A DNA stretch of 64,000 nucleotides from Herbihabitans rhizosphaerae (GTDB lineage Bacteria > Actinomycetota > Actinomycetes > Mycobacteriales > Pseudonocardiaceae): contig NZ_SGWQ01000005.1 in assembly GCF_004216555.1 (NCBI RefSeq), positions 1 to 64,000 on the forward strand, in the 5' to 3' direction. The position numbers were made by a program, and so were the translations under genes. Position 1 is the first letter of the stretch, and every line of letters starts with the position of its first letter. Below the pieces are notes generated by a model that saw only the letters and a list, made by a program, of their open reading frames with translations, made no database searches and was not told where the DNA came from. Below are positions 7,950-16,440 of this stretch, piece after piece.

Positions 7950-8821
7950 GGCGACAGGCCGTTGCGCGGCGCCTTCACCAGACGCTCTTTCAGCTCGCGG
8001 GTGTGCCGGCGGGACACCGGCAGCGTCTTCTCCTCGTGCCCGATGACCACCTTGTAACCCTGCGAGGTCATCTGCAGCTCGGTGATCAGCTTGATCGGCA
8101 CCAGGTAGGACCGGTGGATACGCACGAATCCCGCCTTGCCCCAGCGCTCTTCCAACTGGGACAACGGGATCCGGACCAGGTGCGAACCGTCCAGGGTGAA
8201 CAGGCGCGCGTAGTCGCCCTGCGCCTCGACCCAGCGCACCGACGCGCGCGGGATCAGCTTGGTGTTGCCGGCCAGCTCGACCGGGATCACCTCTTCGTCC
8301 GTCGACTCGTGCGCTCCGCCGCCCGATTCCTGGGCCGGCCCGCCCCCGCCTGGCACGATGCCGTCGCCCTTGATCTTGGACAGCACGCGTTCGATCGCGG
8401 AGTCCATCCGATCCTGGTCGCACGGTTTCAGGATGTAGTCGACCGCGCCGAGTTCGAACGCGGAGAGCGCGTCCTGGCCCTCCTTGCCGGCGCCGTGACC
8501 GGTGATGAACACCAGTACCGGTGGCGGGTTGAACCCGAGCAGCACGCGCGCCATCTCCATGCCGGTGAGGCCCGGCATGTTGAGATCGGCGAACACGGCG
8601 TCGACCACGGGCAGCCCGCGCTGCTTGCGCTCGGCCAGCTCCTCATCGGCCCCGCTGAGCACGCGAAGCGCCTCGGACGCGTCGAACGCCTCGATTATCC
8701 GCCGTACATGCGGATTGCCGTCGAGACGCTCGCGAAGGATCGTGATCCCGGCTTCCTCGTCGTCTACGGCAAGCACGACGAGACCACGGGTGCTATGTGC
8801 TGTACTCACAGTAATGTGCAT
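7946..8821 (-). CDS. LytTR-family response regulator
   Basis: The receiver domain occupies residues 14-150, with acidic pocket D20/D21, phospho-acceptor D79 (VFADLNMPG), T107 and K132 (ILKPCD). A linker of about 35 Gly/Glu-rich residues leads to a LytTR DNA-binding domain (about 187-286: RWVEAQGDYARLFT, RIHRSYLV, LPVSRRHTRELKERL). It heads an operon with a small membrane protein and a symporter. The probable sensor kinase is at 10594-11862. In E. coli BtsS/BtsR and B. subtilis LytST, this pair type controls pyruvate-uptake genes, which fits the transporter neighbourhood. A tandem palindromic direct repeat lies upstream at 8892-8944. Confidence 0.85.
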   Translation of the reverse strand: MHITVSTAHSTRGLVVLAVDDEEAGITILRERLDGNPHVRRIIEAFDASEALRVLSGADEELAERKQRGLPVVDAVFADLNMPGLTGMEMARVLLGFNPPPVLVFITGHGAGKEGQDALSAFELGAVDYILKPCDQDRMDSAIERVLSKIKGDGIVPGGGGPAQESGGGAHESTDEEVIPVELAGNTKLIPRASVRWVEAQGDYARLFTLDGSHLVRIPLSQLEERWGKAGFVRIHRSYLVPIKLITELQMTSQGYKVVIGHEEKTLPVSRRHTRELKERLVKAPRNGLSP

Positions 8822-8891
8822 CTTGCCGATCTGGTCGGCCGGTGTCCATGGTCAACATCCTCGTCACCCAGCAGAGTGAATACCTGTGGCG

Positions 8892-8944
8892 GGTTTGCCG
8901 GTCTTCAAGACCACACCGGCCCCGGTTTGTAGGTCTTGAAGACC
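8892..8944. promoter_or_regulatory. Tandem 21-bp direct repeat with palindromic core
   Basis: Two units, 8892-8912 and 8924-8944, each consist of GGTTTG, two variable bases, and a GGTCTTSAAGACC palindrome (C in the first, G in the second). Their starts are 32 bp apart, about three helical turns, so both cores face the same side of the helix. They lie 70-120 bases upstream of the LytTR regulator start, in the only gap before its operon. This geometry suits a dimeric regulator binding twice. Whether the LytTR protein or another factor binds is unknown. Confidence 0.6.
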
Positions 8945-8961
8945 AGCAAACAGCGTGTCGA

Positions 8962-9828
8962 TCAGAGGCCGAAGCGGGACCAGATCGCGCGCGTCTCCAA
9001 CGCCTCGACCGCGGCCAGCATCCGATCCGGGGCACCGAACCCGATGCCGGCGCCGCCGCTGACGCCGAGCCGGGCGAGCAGCGGGCGCTTCGGCTCGGCC
9101 ACGCTGATCTCCGCGTCCGGGAACCGCTTGGCCACGATCTCGCGCAGCCCGCCGACACCGTCCACCAGGCCCAGCTCGGCCGCCTTCGCGCCGGTCCACA
9201 CCTCGCCGTCGAACAACTCATCGCTGGTGACCTTGTCCCCGCGCCGCTCGCGCACCCACGCCACGAACTGCTCGTGCAGCTGCGACTGCAGGCCCTTGAG
9301 CCACTCCACGTCCTCGGACTTCTCCGGGCGGAACGGGTCCAGCCGCACCTTGTGCTCGCCGGCGGTGTGCACCCGGCGCTCCACGCCGACCCGCTCCAGC
9401 AGGCCGGACAGCCCGAAGCCGGAGCTGACCACGCCGATCGAGCCGACCAGGGACGTCGAGTGCGCGTAGATCTCGTCGCCGGCGCAGGCCAGCCAGTACC
9501 CGCCGGAGGCGGCCACGTCCTCGCAGAAGGCCAGTACCGGCACCTTCTTCTCCGCGGCCAGCTCCCGGATCCGGTCGGCGACCAGCGCGGACTGGGTGGG
9601 CGCGCCGCCGGGCGAGTTGATCGCCAGCGCCACGGCCGACAGCTTCTCGTGGTCGAAGGCGCGCTTGAGCGCCGACTCGACGGTGTTGATGTTGATCGTG
9701 CCGCGCCCGAGCGGCGACGGCGTCGGCGTGATCACGCCGTGCAGGCGGACCACGGCCACGACGGATCTGCGCTCGCCGCGATCGCGGATCCCGGGCAGCC
9801 GGGCGGTCAGCTTGTCCGTGACGTTCAT
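8962..9828 (-). CDS. sppA: Signal peptide peptidase SppA-type serine protease (S49)
   Basis: A 288-residue S49 protease. The nucleophile serine is S108 in EDVAASGGYW and the general-base lysine is K160 in TAGEHK, the expected Ser/Lys dyad. Oxyanion-region glycines are in NSPGGAPTQS. It is the short, single-domain form, and no membrane anchor or signal peptide is evident at the N-terminus, so location is uncertain. The family degrades leftover signal peptides and membrane protein fragments. It sits between the LytTR regulator and its probable kinase together with a lysozyme gene, all in the same direction. Confidence 0.85.
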   Translation of the reverse strand: MNVTDKLTARLPGIRDRGERRSVVAVVRLHGVITPTPSPLGRGTININTVESALKRAFDHEKLSAVALAINSPGGAPTQSALVADRIRELAAEKKVPVLAFCEDVAASGGYWLACAGDEIYAHSTSLVGSIGVVSSGFGLSGLLERVGVERRVHTAGEHKVRLDPFRPEKSEDVEWLKGLQSQLHEQFVAWVRERRGDKVTSDELFDGEVWTGAKAAELGLVDGVGGLREIVAKRFPDAEISVAEPKRPLLARLGVSGGAGIGFGAPDRMLAAVEALETRAIWSRFGL

Positions 9829-9875
9829 ACCGATCCACCCTACGTGCCGGGCCGACCCTGGCCGGCGGAGCAGGG

Positions 9876-10511
9876 TCAGTTCAGCAGGTCGGCGAGCCCG
9901 AACGGCACGATCGTCGCATTCCGGTCGACCGCGCCGGGGATTCCCGGCACCGATCCCTTGTCGGAATGCTGGTGCAGCGCCAGCCGCGGGTGTGCCCAGC
10001 CCGGATTTCCCGGATCGCCGTTGTAGCGCGCGATCCAGAGGTAAACCCCGTCACCTGCCCACTGGTCCGGGTGCAGCACGTTCGTCCAGAAGTTCAGGTT
10101 CGCGTACACCATGACGCGCTTGACTCCGGTGCGTTCACGAATGACCCTGATCCATTCCGCGATGAACGCGTCTCCGACTCCGCTCACCTCGACGTCCAGT
10201 ACCGGTGTCAGCGAGCCGGGCTCGAAAATGCCCAACGGCGTGCCGGTGTTCACGAAATGCGTCACCTGGTCGACGACCGATCCCGGCCGGGCGAAGTGGT
10301 ATCCGCCGCCGTGGATTCCGACGCCGCGCGCGCCACTGAGATGGCCGCCGGCATCCTGGTCCACGAATGTCGTACCTTCGGTGATCTTGCACAGCGCGAA
10401 AGTGATGTTGTTGCCGCGCACCGCGTTCCAGTCATTGACGGTGTTGTAGTGCGACAGGTCGATCCCGTAGTCCACGACGCCTCCCCGAGCTGTATCTACG
10501 GTCCCGCTCAC
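9876..10511 (-). CDS. Glycoside hydrolase family 25 (lysozyme-like) protein
   Basis: The 211-residue protein consists essentially of one GH25 domain. The first acidic residue is D18 (DYGIDLSHYN), and the catalytic D106/E108 pair sits in PVLDVEV. Further family landmarks are FALCKITEGTTFVD, GGYHFARP and YANLNFW. GH25 enzymes cut the beta-1,4 bond between N-acetylmuramic acid and N-acetylglucosamine. No signal peptide is seen, as in many actinomycete and phage GH25 proteins, so its export route is unclear. A role in cell-wall turnover is likely. Confidence 0.85.
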   Translation of the reverse strand: MSGTVDTARGGVVDYGIDLSHYNTVNDWNAVRGNNITFALCKITEGTTFVDQDAGGHLSGARGVGIHGGGYHFARPGSVVDQVTHFVNTGTPLGIFEPGSLTPVLDVEVSGVGDAFIAEWIRVIRERTGVKRVMVYANLNFWTNVLHPDQWAGDGVYLWIARYNGDPGNPGWAHPRLALHQHSDKGSVPGIPGAVDRNATIVPFGLADLLN

Positions 10512-10593
10512 CCTCCATACTGCTCACAGTGTGTAGCCGAGGGGTACCGCCGATCCGGCCCATTTCCTGGGAAAGGTGATCACCGAGCGTGGT

Positions 10594-11862
10594 TTACTGA
10601 TGTTCGACCGGGCGGGTCACGGGCTCGTCGAAGTCCTCGTCCTCGGACGAGTCCGACTCGAATTCGGGCAGTTCAGGGCGTACGCCGGGGAAGAATTTCG
10701 GCACCCGCAAGGTCACCTTCATGCCCGCGCCGGGTGCGGTGTCCACGACGAGTGCGTAGTCGTTGCCGAAAACCGAGCGCATTCGCTGGTTGATGTTCCC
10801 GACACCGACGTGCGCACCCGTCTTGTGCGCGTCCTGCAAATCGGAGAACAGCCGGTCGGCGTCCATTCCGACCCCGTCGTCCTCGATGGTGATCAGCGCC
10901 TCGCTGCCGTTGTCCTGCGCCACGATGGTGACCGTTCCCCCGCCGGGCTTCTTCCCGATCCCGTGCCGCACGGCGTTTTCCACCAGCGGCTGCAACACGA
11001 GGAACGGAACGGTCACCGACAGCACCTCGGGCGCGATCCTGATTCGCACGCTGAGCCGGCTCTTGTAGCGCGCGCTCTCGATCGTGAGATAGCGGTCGAT
11101 GTTTCGCAGCTCGTCGGCCAGTGTGGTGAACAGGCCGGACGAGCGGAACGAGTACCGGGTGAAGTCGGCGAACTCGTGCAGCAGTTCGCGCGCGCGTTCC
11201 GGGTCGGTGCGGATCAGCGAGGAAATGGTGTTCAGCGCGTTGTACACGAAATGCGGCGAGATCTGCGCGCGGAGCGCCCTGATCTCCGCCTTCGCGAGCT
11301 GCTGCTTCGACTCGTCCAGCTTGGCCAGCTCCAACTGGATGCACAGGAACTTGGCCAGCTCGTCGGAAAGCTGGATCAGCCGCCTGCTGCTGGCACCGCC
11401 GACCACGATCAGCGCGCCCTCGACCGTGCCCTCGATGATCAGCGGCACGATCACCGCGGTGCGCATCGGGCAGTTGCCGCGCCGGCTGCACGGCAGCTTC
11501 TCGTGCTTGACGTGCTCGCGGTGCCGCTTGGAGATCGCCACGTCGATCGCGGGCGCGAGATCGCGGTAGTGGTGGTTGGCCACGCCGTCCCAGGACAGCA
11601 GCGCGCCGGAGGAGTCGGTGATCCCGACCGCGACACAGTGCAGCAGTTCGAGCAGGTGCTGCGCCGCCTCGTCGGCCGCCTCGCCGGTCAGGCCGTTGCG
11701 CAGCTCGGGCACCGCCTTGGACAGCCGCTGCACGGCGTCCAGCACCGCCTCGTCCGCGGCGGTACGCGCCCGCCGTGCGCGGAAGCCCCAGTACAGCAGG
11801 GCCACCAGTGCGAGGGTGACGACCACGGCGATCACCGCGCGGTCGGTCAACAACTGGGCCAC
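10594..11862 (-). CDS. LytS/BtsS-type sensor histidine kinase
   Basis: The 422-residue kinase has one N-terminal membrane helix (about 10-27), a GAF-like sensing region (about 55-180) with a notable C125-x5-C131 pair (PCSRRGNC), and a His_kinase domain with H194 in AQISPHFVYNALN. The ATPase has the N-box LVENAVRHG and DDGVGM. The last 30 residues are strongly acidic. The HisKA/LytS type pairs with LytTR regulators, here encoded at 7946-8821 with two unrelated genes between. The paired cysteines could respond to redox or metal, but that is speculation. Confidence 0.85.
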   Translation of the reverse strand: MAQLLTDRAVIAVVVTLALVALLYWGFRARRARTAADEAVLDAVQRLSKAVPELRNGLTGEAADEAAQHLLELLHCVAVGITDSSGALLSWDGVANHHYRDLAPAIDVAISKRHREHVKHEKLPCSRRGNCPMRTAVIVPLIIEGTVEGALIVVGGASSRRLIQLSDELAKFLCIQLELAKLDESKQQLAKAEIRALRAQISPHFVYNALNTISSLIRTDPERARELLHEFADFTRYSFRSSGLFTTLADELRNIDRYLTIESARYKSRLSVRIRIAPEVLSVTVPFLVLQPLVENAVRHGIGKKPGGGTVTIVAQDNGSEALITIEDDGVGMDADRLFSDLQDAHKTGAHVGVGNINQRMRSVFGNDYALVVDTAPGAGMKVTLRVPKFFPGVRPELPEFESDSSEDEDFDEPVTRPVEHQ

Positions 11863-11895
11863 GGGTTCAATGCTCCGGGTCGGAGGCGAGCGTGT

Positions 11896-11936
11896 CGAGA
11901 GCGGAAAGCTACCGCATCGGTCGCTTTCCGCTCTCG
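11896..11936 (-). terminator. Strong hairpin, probable terminator of the sigma operon
   Basis: Bases 896-909 and 923-936 (offset 11000) form a perfect 14-bp stem (CGAGAGCGGAAAGC with GCTTTCCGCTCTCG) around a 13-base loop. It lies just after the stop of the 11950-12984 gene and before the start of the kinase gene, both leftward. No U-run follows on the leftward strand, as is common for hairpin terminators in high-GC actinomycetes. Confidence 0.65.
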
Positions 11937-11949
11937 GCCGCTTACAGAC

Positions 11950-12984
11950 CTACCCGATCTTGACCGACGCGGCCAGGTCGAGCAGCACCGCGCGGCCGAA
12001 CGGCAGCGTGGTGTCGATCATGCCCCGCTTGCCGACCAGGGCGACCGTCACCCAGTGGCCGGGATCGAGCACTCGCAACACGCCGTAGCGCTCCTTCGTC
12101 GTGCGCATCGGGATGCCCGCGTGCGTGGTCTCCTCGGTGAGCCACTGCTCGGGCACCTCAGGCGTGTGCGCGAGGACCCGTGAGGGCGGCGGGCCGCCAC
12201 CCACGGTCACGTACACGCAGATCGAATTACTGGGCTGCGTGTTCGGATCGAACATCGGATGGTCACACAAGGACACCTGGGCGCCGCCGTCCAGCTCGCC
12301 GTTGCTCCACACCTCGACGTGCGGGTACGCGGCGGGCACCGTCACCACCGGCGTCGGCCCCGCCGGTTTGCTCTGCTGCCGGGTCAACGACCTGGCGACC
12401 GCGAGCAGAGTGTTCTCGGCGACCGGATTCTTGCCGTACACCACGGCCCGCTGCCCCGGCGCCCACTGCCAGTAGATCGCCACTCGGTGGAACTCCGTGT
12501 CCCGAATAAGGGTCCCGCTCGCGCCGTTGATGTCCACCGGCACCTGCTCGCCGTTCGGAGTGACCGGTTCGCCGACGCTCTTGTCGACGTTGTCGAGACG
12601 AGCGCTGATGCCAGCGGACCCCGGCCCCGCGCCGTACTCCAGCCCGGCACCTCGCGGACCGGTGTGCCACCGAACCAGCTGATACCCCTGCGGCATCCAG
12701 CCGACGGAGAAGGGCAACCACGGCCGCGAAGTCGTCGGCTGCGCCGGCCCCGGCGGACCGGCCGGCGACACGTACCCACCGTCGCGCAGGTCACCGCGGA
12801 GCACGGCGACACCGGTGATCAGCGCACCGCTGGTCATCACCGCGGCCGCGGCCGCACCGATCGCCGTCCTCCGCTTGCGCCGGCGGTCGACCAGCGTCAT
12901 CGCGCCGGCCAGCACCTCGTCCGGATCGGGCGCGCGGCCGGCGCGATCGTCCAGAGTCGCCTTCAGGTCGTGCATGTCGATCAT
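11950..12984 (-). CDS. Single-pass membrane protein encoded with a SigE-type sigma factor
   Basis: The 344-residue protein has a cytoplasmic N-terminus of about 40 residues (MIDMHDLKATLDDRAGRAPDPDEVLAGA), one membrane helix (about 41-63) and a large Pro/Thr-rich extracytoplasmic domain. The ATG overlaps the sigma stop (ATGA), so the two are translationally coupled. This placement and topology fit an anti-sigma factor or a sensor for the sigma factor, but no zinc-binding HxxxCxxC motif is present in the N-terminal part. The outer domain matched no family I recognise. Confidence 0.7.
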   Translation of the reverse strand: MIDMHDLKATLDDRAGRAPDPDEVLAGAMTLVDRRRKRRTAIGAAAAAVMTSGALITGVAVLRGDLRDGGYVSPAGPPGPAQPTTSRPWLPFSVGWMPQGYQLVRWHTGPRGAGLEYGAGPGSAGISARLDNVDKSVGEPVTPNGEQVPVDINGASGTLIRDTEFHRVAIYWQWAPGQRAVVYGKNPVAENTLLAVARSLTRQQSKPAGPTPVVTVPAAYPHVEVWSNGELDGGAQVSLCDHPMFDPNTQPSNSICVYVTVGGGPPPSRVLAHTPEVPEQWLTEETTHAGIPMRTTKERYGVLRVLDPGHWVTVALVGKRGMIDTTLPFGRAVLLDLAASVKIG

Positions 12985-13490
12985 GGCGCTACCTCCCGTG
13001 CCGTCTGCGCGTCCGCCCGAACCCGAAGTGCCCGCAGTCCCCGATGGACGTGACTGCGCACGGTGGCCGGCGCGCAGCCGAGCACCTCGGCGATCTCCTC
13101 GTCGGTGCGTTCCTCGAAGAACCGCAGGACGATCGCCACCCGCTGCGGTTTGGTCAGCTTGGTCAGCAGCGTGGCGATCTGATCGGCGTCGGCCACCCGA
13201 CCCGCCGGATCGTCGACCCGCCCGCGATCGAGAACCCCCGAATCGGACGCCGGCTCGACCGTGCGCTGGTACCACCGCCTGCGCCAGGACAGGTAGCCGT
13301 TGACCACCATGCGGCGCAGGTAGAGATCCGGGTGATCGGCGGCCCGCACGACCGACCAGCGCCGGTGCGCCTTGGCCAGCGCGTCCTGCACGAGGTCCTG
13401 CGCGAGCTCCCGATCACCGGTCAGCGCGGCGGCGAACCGGACCAGGCCGGGCAACCGCTGTCTGGCGAACTGTTCGAACTCCACATCCAT
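12981..13490 (-). CDS. SigE-family (SACE_1689-like) ECF sigma factor
   Basis: A 169-residue protein with both sigma regions: region 2 (FEQFARQRLPGLVRFAAALTGDRELAQDLVQDALAKAHRRW and YLRRMVVNGYLSWRRR) and region 4 (LTKPQRVAIVLRFFEERTDEEIAEVLGCAPATVRSHVHRGLRALR). The SWRRR motif after region 2 is typical of the actinomycete SigE-type subgroup. It would direct RNA polymerase to a small set of promoters under control of the coupled membrane protein. Its own promoter region is short, since the DNA glycosylase gene ends 33 bases upstream. Confidence 0.9.
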   Translation of the reverse strand: MDVEFEQFARQRLPGLVRFAAALTGDRELAQDLVQDALAKAHRRWSVVRAADHPDLYLRRMVVNGYLSWRRRWYQRTVEPASDSGVLDRGRVDDPAGRVADADQIATLLTKLTKPQRVAIVLRFFEERTDEEIAEVLGCAPATVRSHVHRGLRALRVRADAQTAREVAP

Positions 13491-13522
13491 GAAGACGCCG
13501 GCACGGCCTCGCCGTGTGGCGG

Positions 13523-14389
13523 TTACTTCAACAGCCGGGACATGCGCCGGTCGGCCAGCGGCTTGCCACCGGTCTGACAGGTCGGGCAGTACTGGAACGC
13601 CTTGTCCGCGAACGACACCTCGCGAACCGTGTCACCGCACACCGGGCACGGCATGCCGGTGCGGGCGTGCACCCGCAGACCGGAGCGCTTCTCGCCCTTG
13701 AGCCGCGCCGCCTCCTGCCCGACCGAGCGGTCCACCGCGTCGGTCAGCACCGAGCGCAGCGCCTCGTGCAGCCGGTCCATCGCGTTGTCGTCCAGCCGGC
13801 CGGCCGTGGCGTACGGCGACAGCCTCGCGGTGTGCATGATCTCGTCGGAGTACGCGTTGCCCACGCCGGAGATCAGCTTCTGGTCGGTGAGCGCGGTCTT
13901 CAGCCGCTCGCCGCGCCCCTTCAACAGCGCGCCAAGATCGTCCCGGGACAGCGTGAGCGCGTCTGGCCCGAGTGCCGCGACCTGCGGAATCTCGGCGACC
14001 TCGGACACGATCCACACGGCGAGGCCCTTCTTCGTGCCGGCCTCGGTGAGATCGAACCCCGGCCCCTGCCCCGGCGGCCCGAGGTGCACCCGCAGCGCGA
14101 GCGGGTTCTTGCCGCCCGGCCTCGGCGGCGCCGCGGACAACGTGTCCGCCCAGCGCAGCCAGCCGGCCCTGGCCAGGTGCACCACCAGGTGCAGCCCGTC
14201 GCAGTCCATGTCCAGGTACTTGCCGTGCCGGGTGGCACCGGTGACCGCGCGCCCGTGCAGATCGGTCCACGACGGGGTGACGGTCTTCAACACGCTCAGC
14301 GACGCGACGTCCACGCGCGCGACCGTACGGCCGACCGCGTGCTCGCGCAGATGGTGAGCGAGCGCCTCCACCTCGGGAAGTTCAGGCAC
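13523..14389 (-). CDS. Fpg/Nei-family DNA glycosylase
   Basis: The 288-residue protein starts MPELPEVEAL, giving the catalytic P2-E3 N-terminus. It has the helix-two-turns-helix (GVGNAYSDEIMH) and a C-terminal zinc finger CPVC-x16-CPTC. These enzymes excise oxidised bases and nick the strand by beta,delta-elimination. The DNA-intercalation loop differs from classical MutM, and several Fpg/Nei paralogues exist in actinomycetes, so 8-oxoguanine specificity is not asserted. It is probably transcribed separately from the small membrane gene upstream. Confidence 0.85.
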   Translation of the reverse strand: MPELPEVEALAHHLREHAVGRTVARVDVASLSVLKTVTPSWTDLHGRAVTGATRHGKYLDMDCDGLHLVVHLARAGWLRWADTLSAAPPRPGGKNPLALRVHLGPPGQGPGFDLTEAGTKKGLAVWIVSEVAEIPQVAALGPDALTLSRDDLGALLKGRGERLKTALTDQKLISGVGNAYSDEIMHTARLSPYATAGRLDDNAMDRLHEALRSVLTDAVDRSVGQEAARLKGEKRSGLRVHARTGMPCPVCGDTVREVSFADKAFQYCPTCQTGGKPLADRRMSRLLK

Positions 14390-14416
14390 TCTGTCAATCT
14401 AGCTCGGGGCGGGCGG

Positions 14417-14845
14417 TTATTCGACGGGGTGAAGTGGGCCTTCGAAGCCCGGCATGTTGTCGGTGGCGATGTTGTCCGCCACCCGGGAGATCTCCTGGCG
14501 CACGGTGAGGATCCCGCGCACCACGCCGACCCAGCGCTCGGTCTCCTCGCCCTCGCCGGTCTCCGCGACCACCGTCCACGGCCGGCGCAGCGCCCAGCGC
14601 AGCGGGAAGAACAGGAAAACCAGCAGCAGCGCCAACACCAACCAGGCGGGCACCACCACGTCGACCGGCGTCCAGATGATCAGGACCGCGCCGAGGATGA
14701 CCACCAGCGTCATCATCACCACACCGGGCACGTATCCGGCGCTGACGTCGTGCTCGAAGTCGTTCCCCGTCACCGGTGGTTGCCATTCCAACCGGCCGCG
14801 CAGCACCCATTCCCGACCATCCGCGCCTGTCACGACGCGCGTCAT
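14417..14845 (-). CDS. Two-helix membrane protein of unknown function
   Basis: A 142-residue protein: a hydrophilic N-terminus (VVTGADGREWVLRGRLEWQPP), two membrane helices (about 44-60 and 66-82), then a soluble tail (WTVVAETGEGEETERWVGVVRGILTVRQEISRVADNI). It looks like a conserved actinomycete hypothetical. Codon use is normal for the window. Its stop is 27 bases upstream of the glycosylase gene start, so the two may be co-transcribed, but no shared function is suggested. Confidence 0.7.
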   Translation of the reverse strand: MTRVVTGADGREWVLRGRLEWQPPVTGNDFEHDVSAGYVPGVVMMTLVVILGAVLIIWTPVDVVVPAWLVLALLLVFLFFPLRWALRRPWTVVAETGEGEETERWVGVVRGILTVRQEISRVADNIATDNMPGFEGPLHPVE

Positions 14846-14958
14846 CCCGCCTCCTCGGCGTTGCTCGCTACCGGGTACCCACCGAACGCTATCGCGACCG
14901 GTGCGTCACCACGTCACCGGGAATTGTCCCGGGTGCGGCCGCTCGGCGGAAGACCTGA

Positions 14959-16440
14959 TCATCGTTGGGGTGGTTCGGGCGTGCGCGACGAGGTGCTCGT
15001 CGGGGTGTCGGTGGCGGCGCCGTAGACCGGACGGGTGGTCTCGTTGGTGGTCGTGGTCGTCTTGGTCTGGTTGGCCGTGTTGATCTCGGTGACCTCGACG
15101 GTCTCGCGCACGACCTGGTAGTCGCCGTACCCCTCGGTGGTGCGGTACACCCTGGTCTCGCGGGACCAGATCTCGGGCGAGCTGGTCGGCCGAGCCTTGG
15201 TCACGGTGATCGTCGGCGACTGCGTGGTCGGCGAGCCGGGCACCGGCGCCACCCCGCCGCCCTTCGGCGAGACACCGGTCCGGTTGTCGGCCACGTTGGT
15301 GGCGGTCTGCCGGCGACTGGTGGTCGAACTGGGTGCGCTCGTGGTCGGGTGCCCCGAACCGGACGCGCTCGGGCCGCCGGAGGAGCTGTGGGTCAGCTCG
15401 ATCCCGCGCTTGCCGTCGAAGTCGTCGGCCAGACTCGGCTGATCACCGCCGCCGAAGGTGAGCATGCCGAGTCCGAACATCCCCGCCGCGGCCGCTGCCG
15501 ACGCCGCGACGCCCACCTGCACCTTCGTCGTGGCCAGGGCTCCCTTGATGGTCGCCCCCAGCCCCGCGCCCTTGGTCGCGACCACGGCGCCCGCCGCTTC
15601 GCCGGTCGCCGCGTCGGCCGCGACGGCGGCTAGGCCTGCGGGCGCCAGTAGCACGCCGGCGTTGGCTCGCAATCCGGAGCAGACGTCGCGCAGCTCGTCG
15701 TGGGTCTTGCGGCAGGAGGAGCAGCCGGTCAGATGTAACCGGATACGCCTGCGCTCCGCGCCCTTGATGCTGCCCGCGGTGTATGCCCCGAGCTTCTCCA
15801 GCACCGACCGGCAGCCGACGGCTCCCCGGTCGACGGTCAGGTGCGCTTGCAGATAGGCGGCGCGCAGGCCCTGCCGCGCGCGCCTGGCCAGTGCCGCCGT
15901 CGCGTTCGGCGACAGGCCGAAGTTGTTGGCCACCACGGCCGGGCGCTCACCCTCGACCTCGACCTTCCACAGCACGCTGCGCCAGCGCTCCGGGAGGCTG
16001 GTGAACGCCTGGGTGATCAGGTTGCGCTCGGCGGACTGGCCGACGCCGTAGGAATCGCTGCCGGCGCGGCTGGTCAGCTCCTCGTCGGAGACGGGGACGT
16101 CGCGGCGGCGCATGCTCCACTCGCCGGCGACGCGGCGGGCGACGATCAACAGATAGCCGCGGACGTTGTCCACCGGGCCGTTGCCGCGGCGGATCGCCTG
16201 CAACACTCGGAAGAACGCCTCCGCGGTGAGGTCGTCCGCCTCGGCTCGATCGTTCACAAGCCCGAGTGCGAGACGTCGGACCGCTTCCGCGTGCCTCGAG
16301 AACAGTTCGCCGAACGCCGAGTCCTCACCGGTGCGCAGACGCTCCAGAAGGATTCGGTCGTCAGCGGCCTGCAATGCCTGATGAGGGCGCGCGAAGCCAT
16401 CCGACGACCCGCCAGGGGCAGGTCGTTCCGTTCCGGTCAT
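14959..16440 (-). CDS. ECF sigma factor fused to zinc-finger anti-sigma, membrane helix and Ser/Thr-rich tail
   Basis: In one 493-residue chain: sigma region 2 (LFSRHAEAVRRLALGLVNDRAEADDLTAEAFFRVLQAI), region 4 (LPERWRSVLWKVEVEGERPAVVANNFGLSPNATAALARRARQGLR), a zinc-binding anti-sigma motif (HLTGCSSC, H-x3-C-x2-C), a small-residue hydrophobic helix (about residues 295-330), and a Ser/Thr/Pro-rich extracytoplasmic tail of about 170 residues. Sigma and anti-sigma are thus tethered to the membrane together, as in a few known actinobacterial ECF groups. I start at the ATG at 16440; an ATG 48 bases upstream adds 16 low-complexity residues. It appears monocistronic. Confidence 0.85.
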   Translation of the reverse strand: MTGTERPAPGGSSDGFARPHQALQAADDRILLERLRTGEDSAFGELFSRHAEAVRRLALGLVNDRAEADDLTAEAFFRVLQAIRRGNGPVDNVRGYLLIVARRVAGEWSMRRRDVPVSDEELTSRAGSDSYGVGQSAERNLITQAFTSLPERWRSVLWKVEVEGERPAVVANNFGLSPNATAALARRARQGLRAAYLQAHLTVDRGAVGCRSVLEKLGAYTAGSIKGAERRRIRLHLTGCSSCRKTHDELRDVCSGLRANAGVLLAPAGLAAVAADAATGEAAGAVVATKGAGLGATIKGALATTKVQVGVAASAAAAAGMFGLGMLTFGGGDQPSLADDFDGKRGIELTHSSSGGPSASGSGHPTTSAPSSTTSRRQTATNVADNRTGVSPKGGGVAPVPGSPTTQSPTITVTKARPTSSPEIWSRETRVYRTTEGYGDYQVVRETVEVTEINTANQTKTTTTTNETTRPVYGAATDTPTSTSSRTPEPPQR

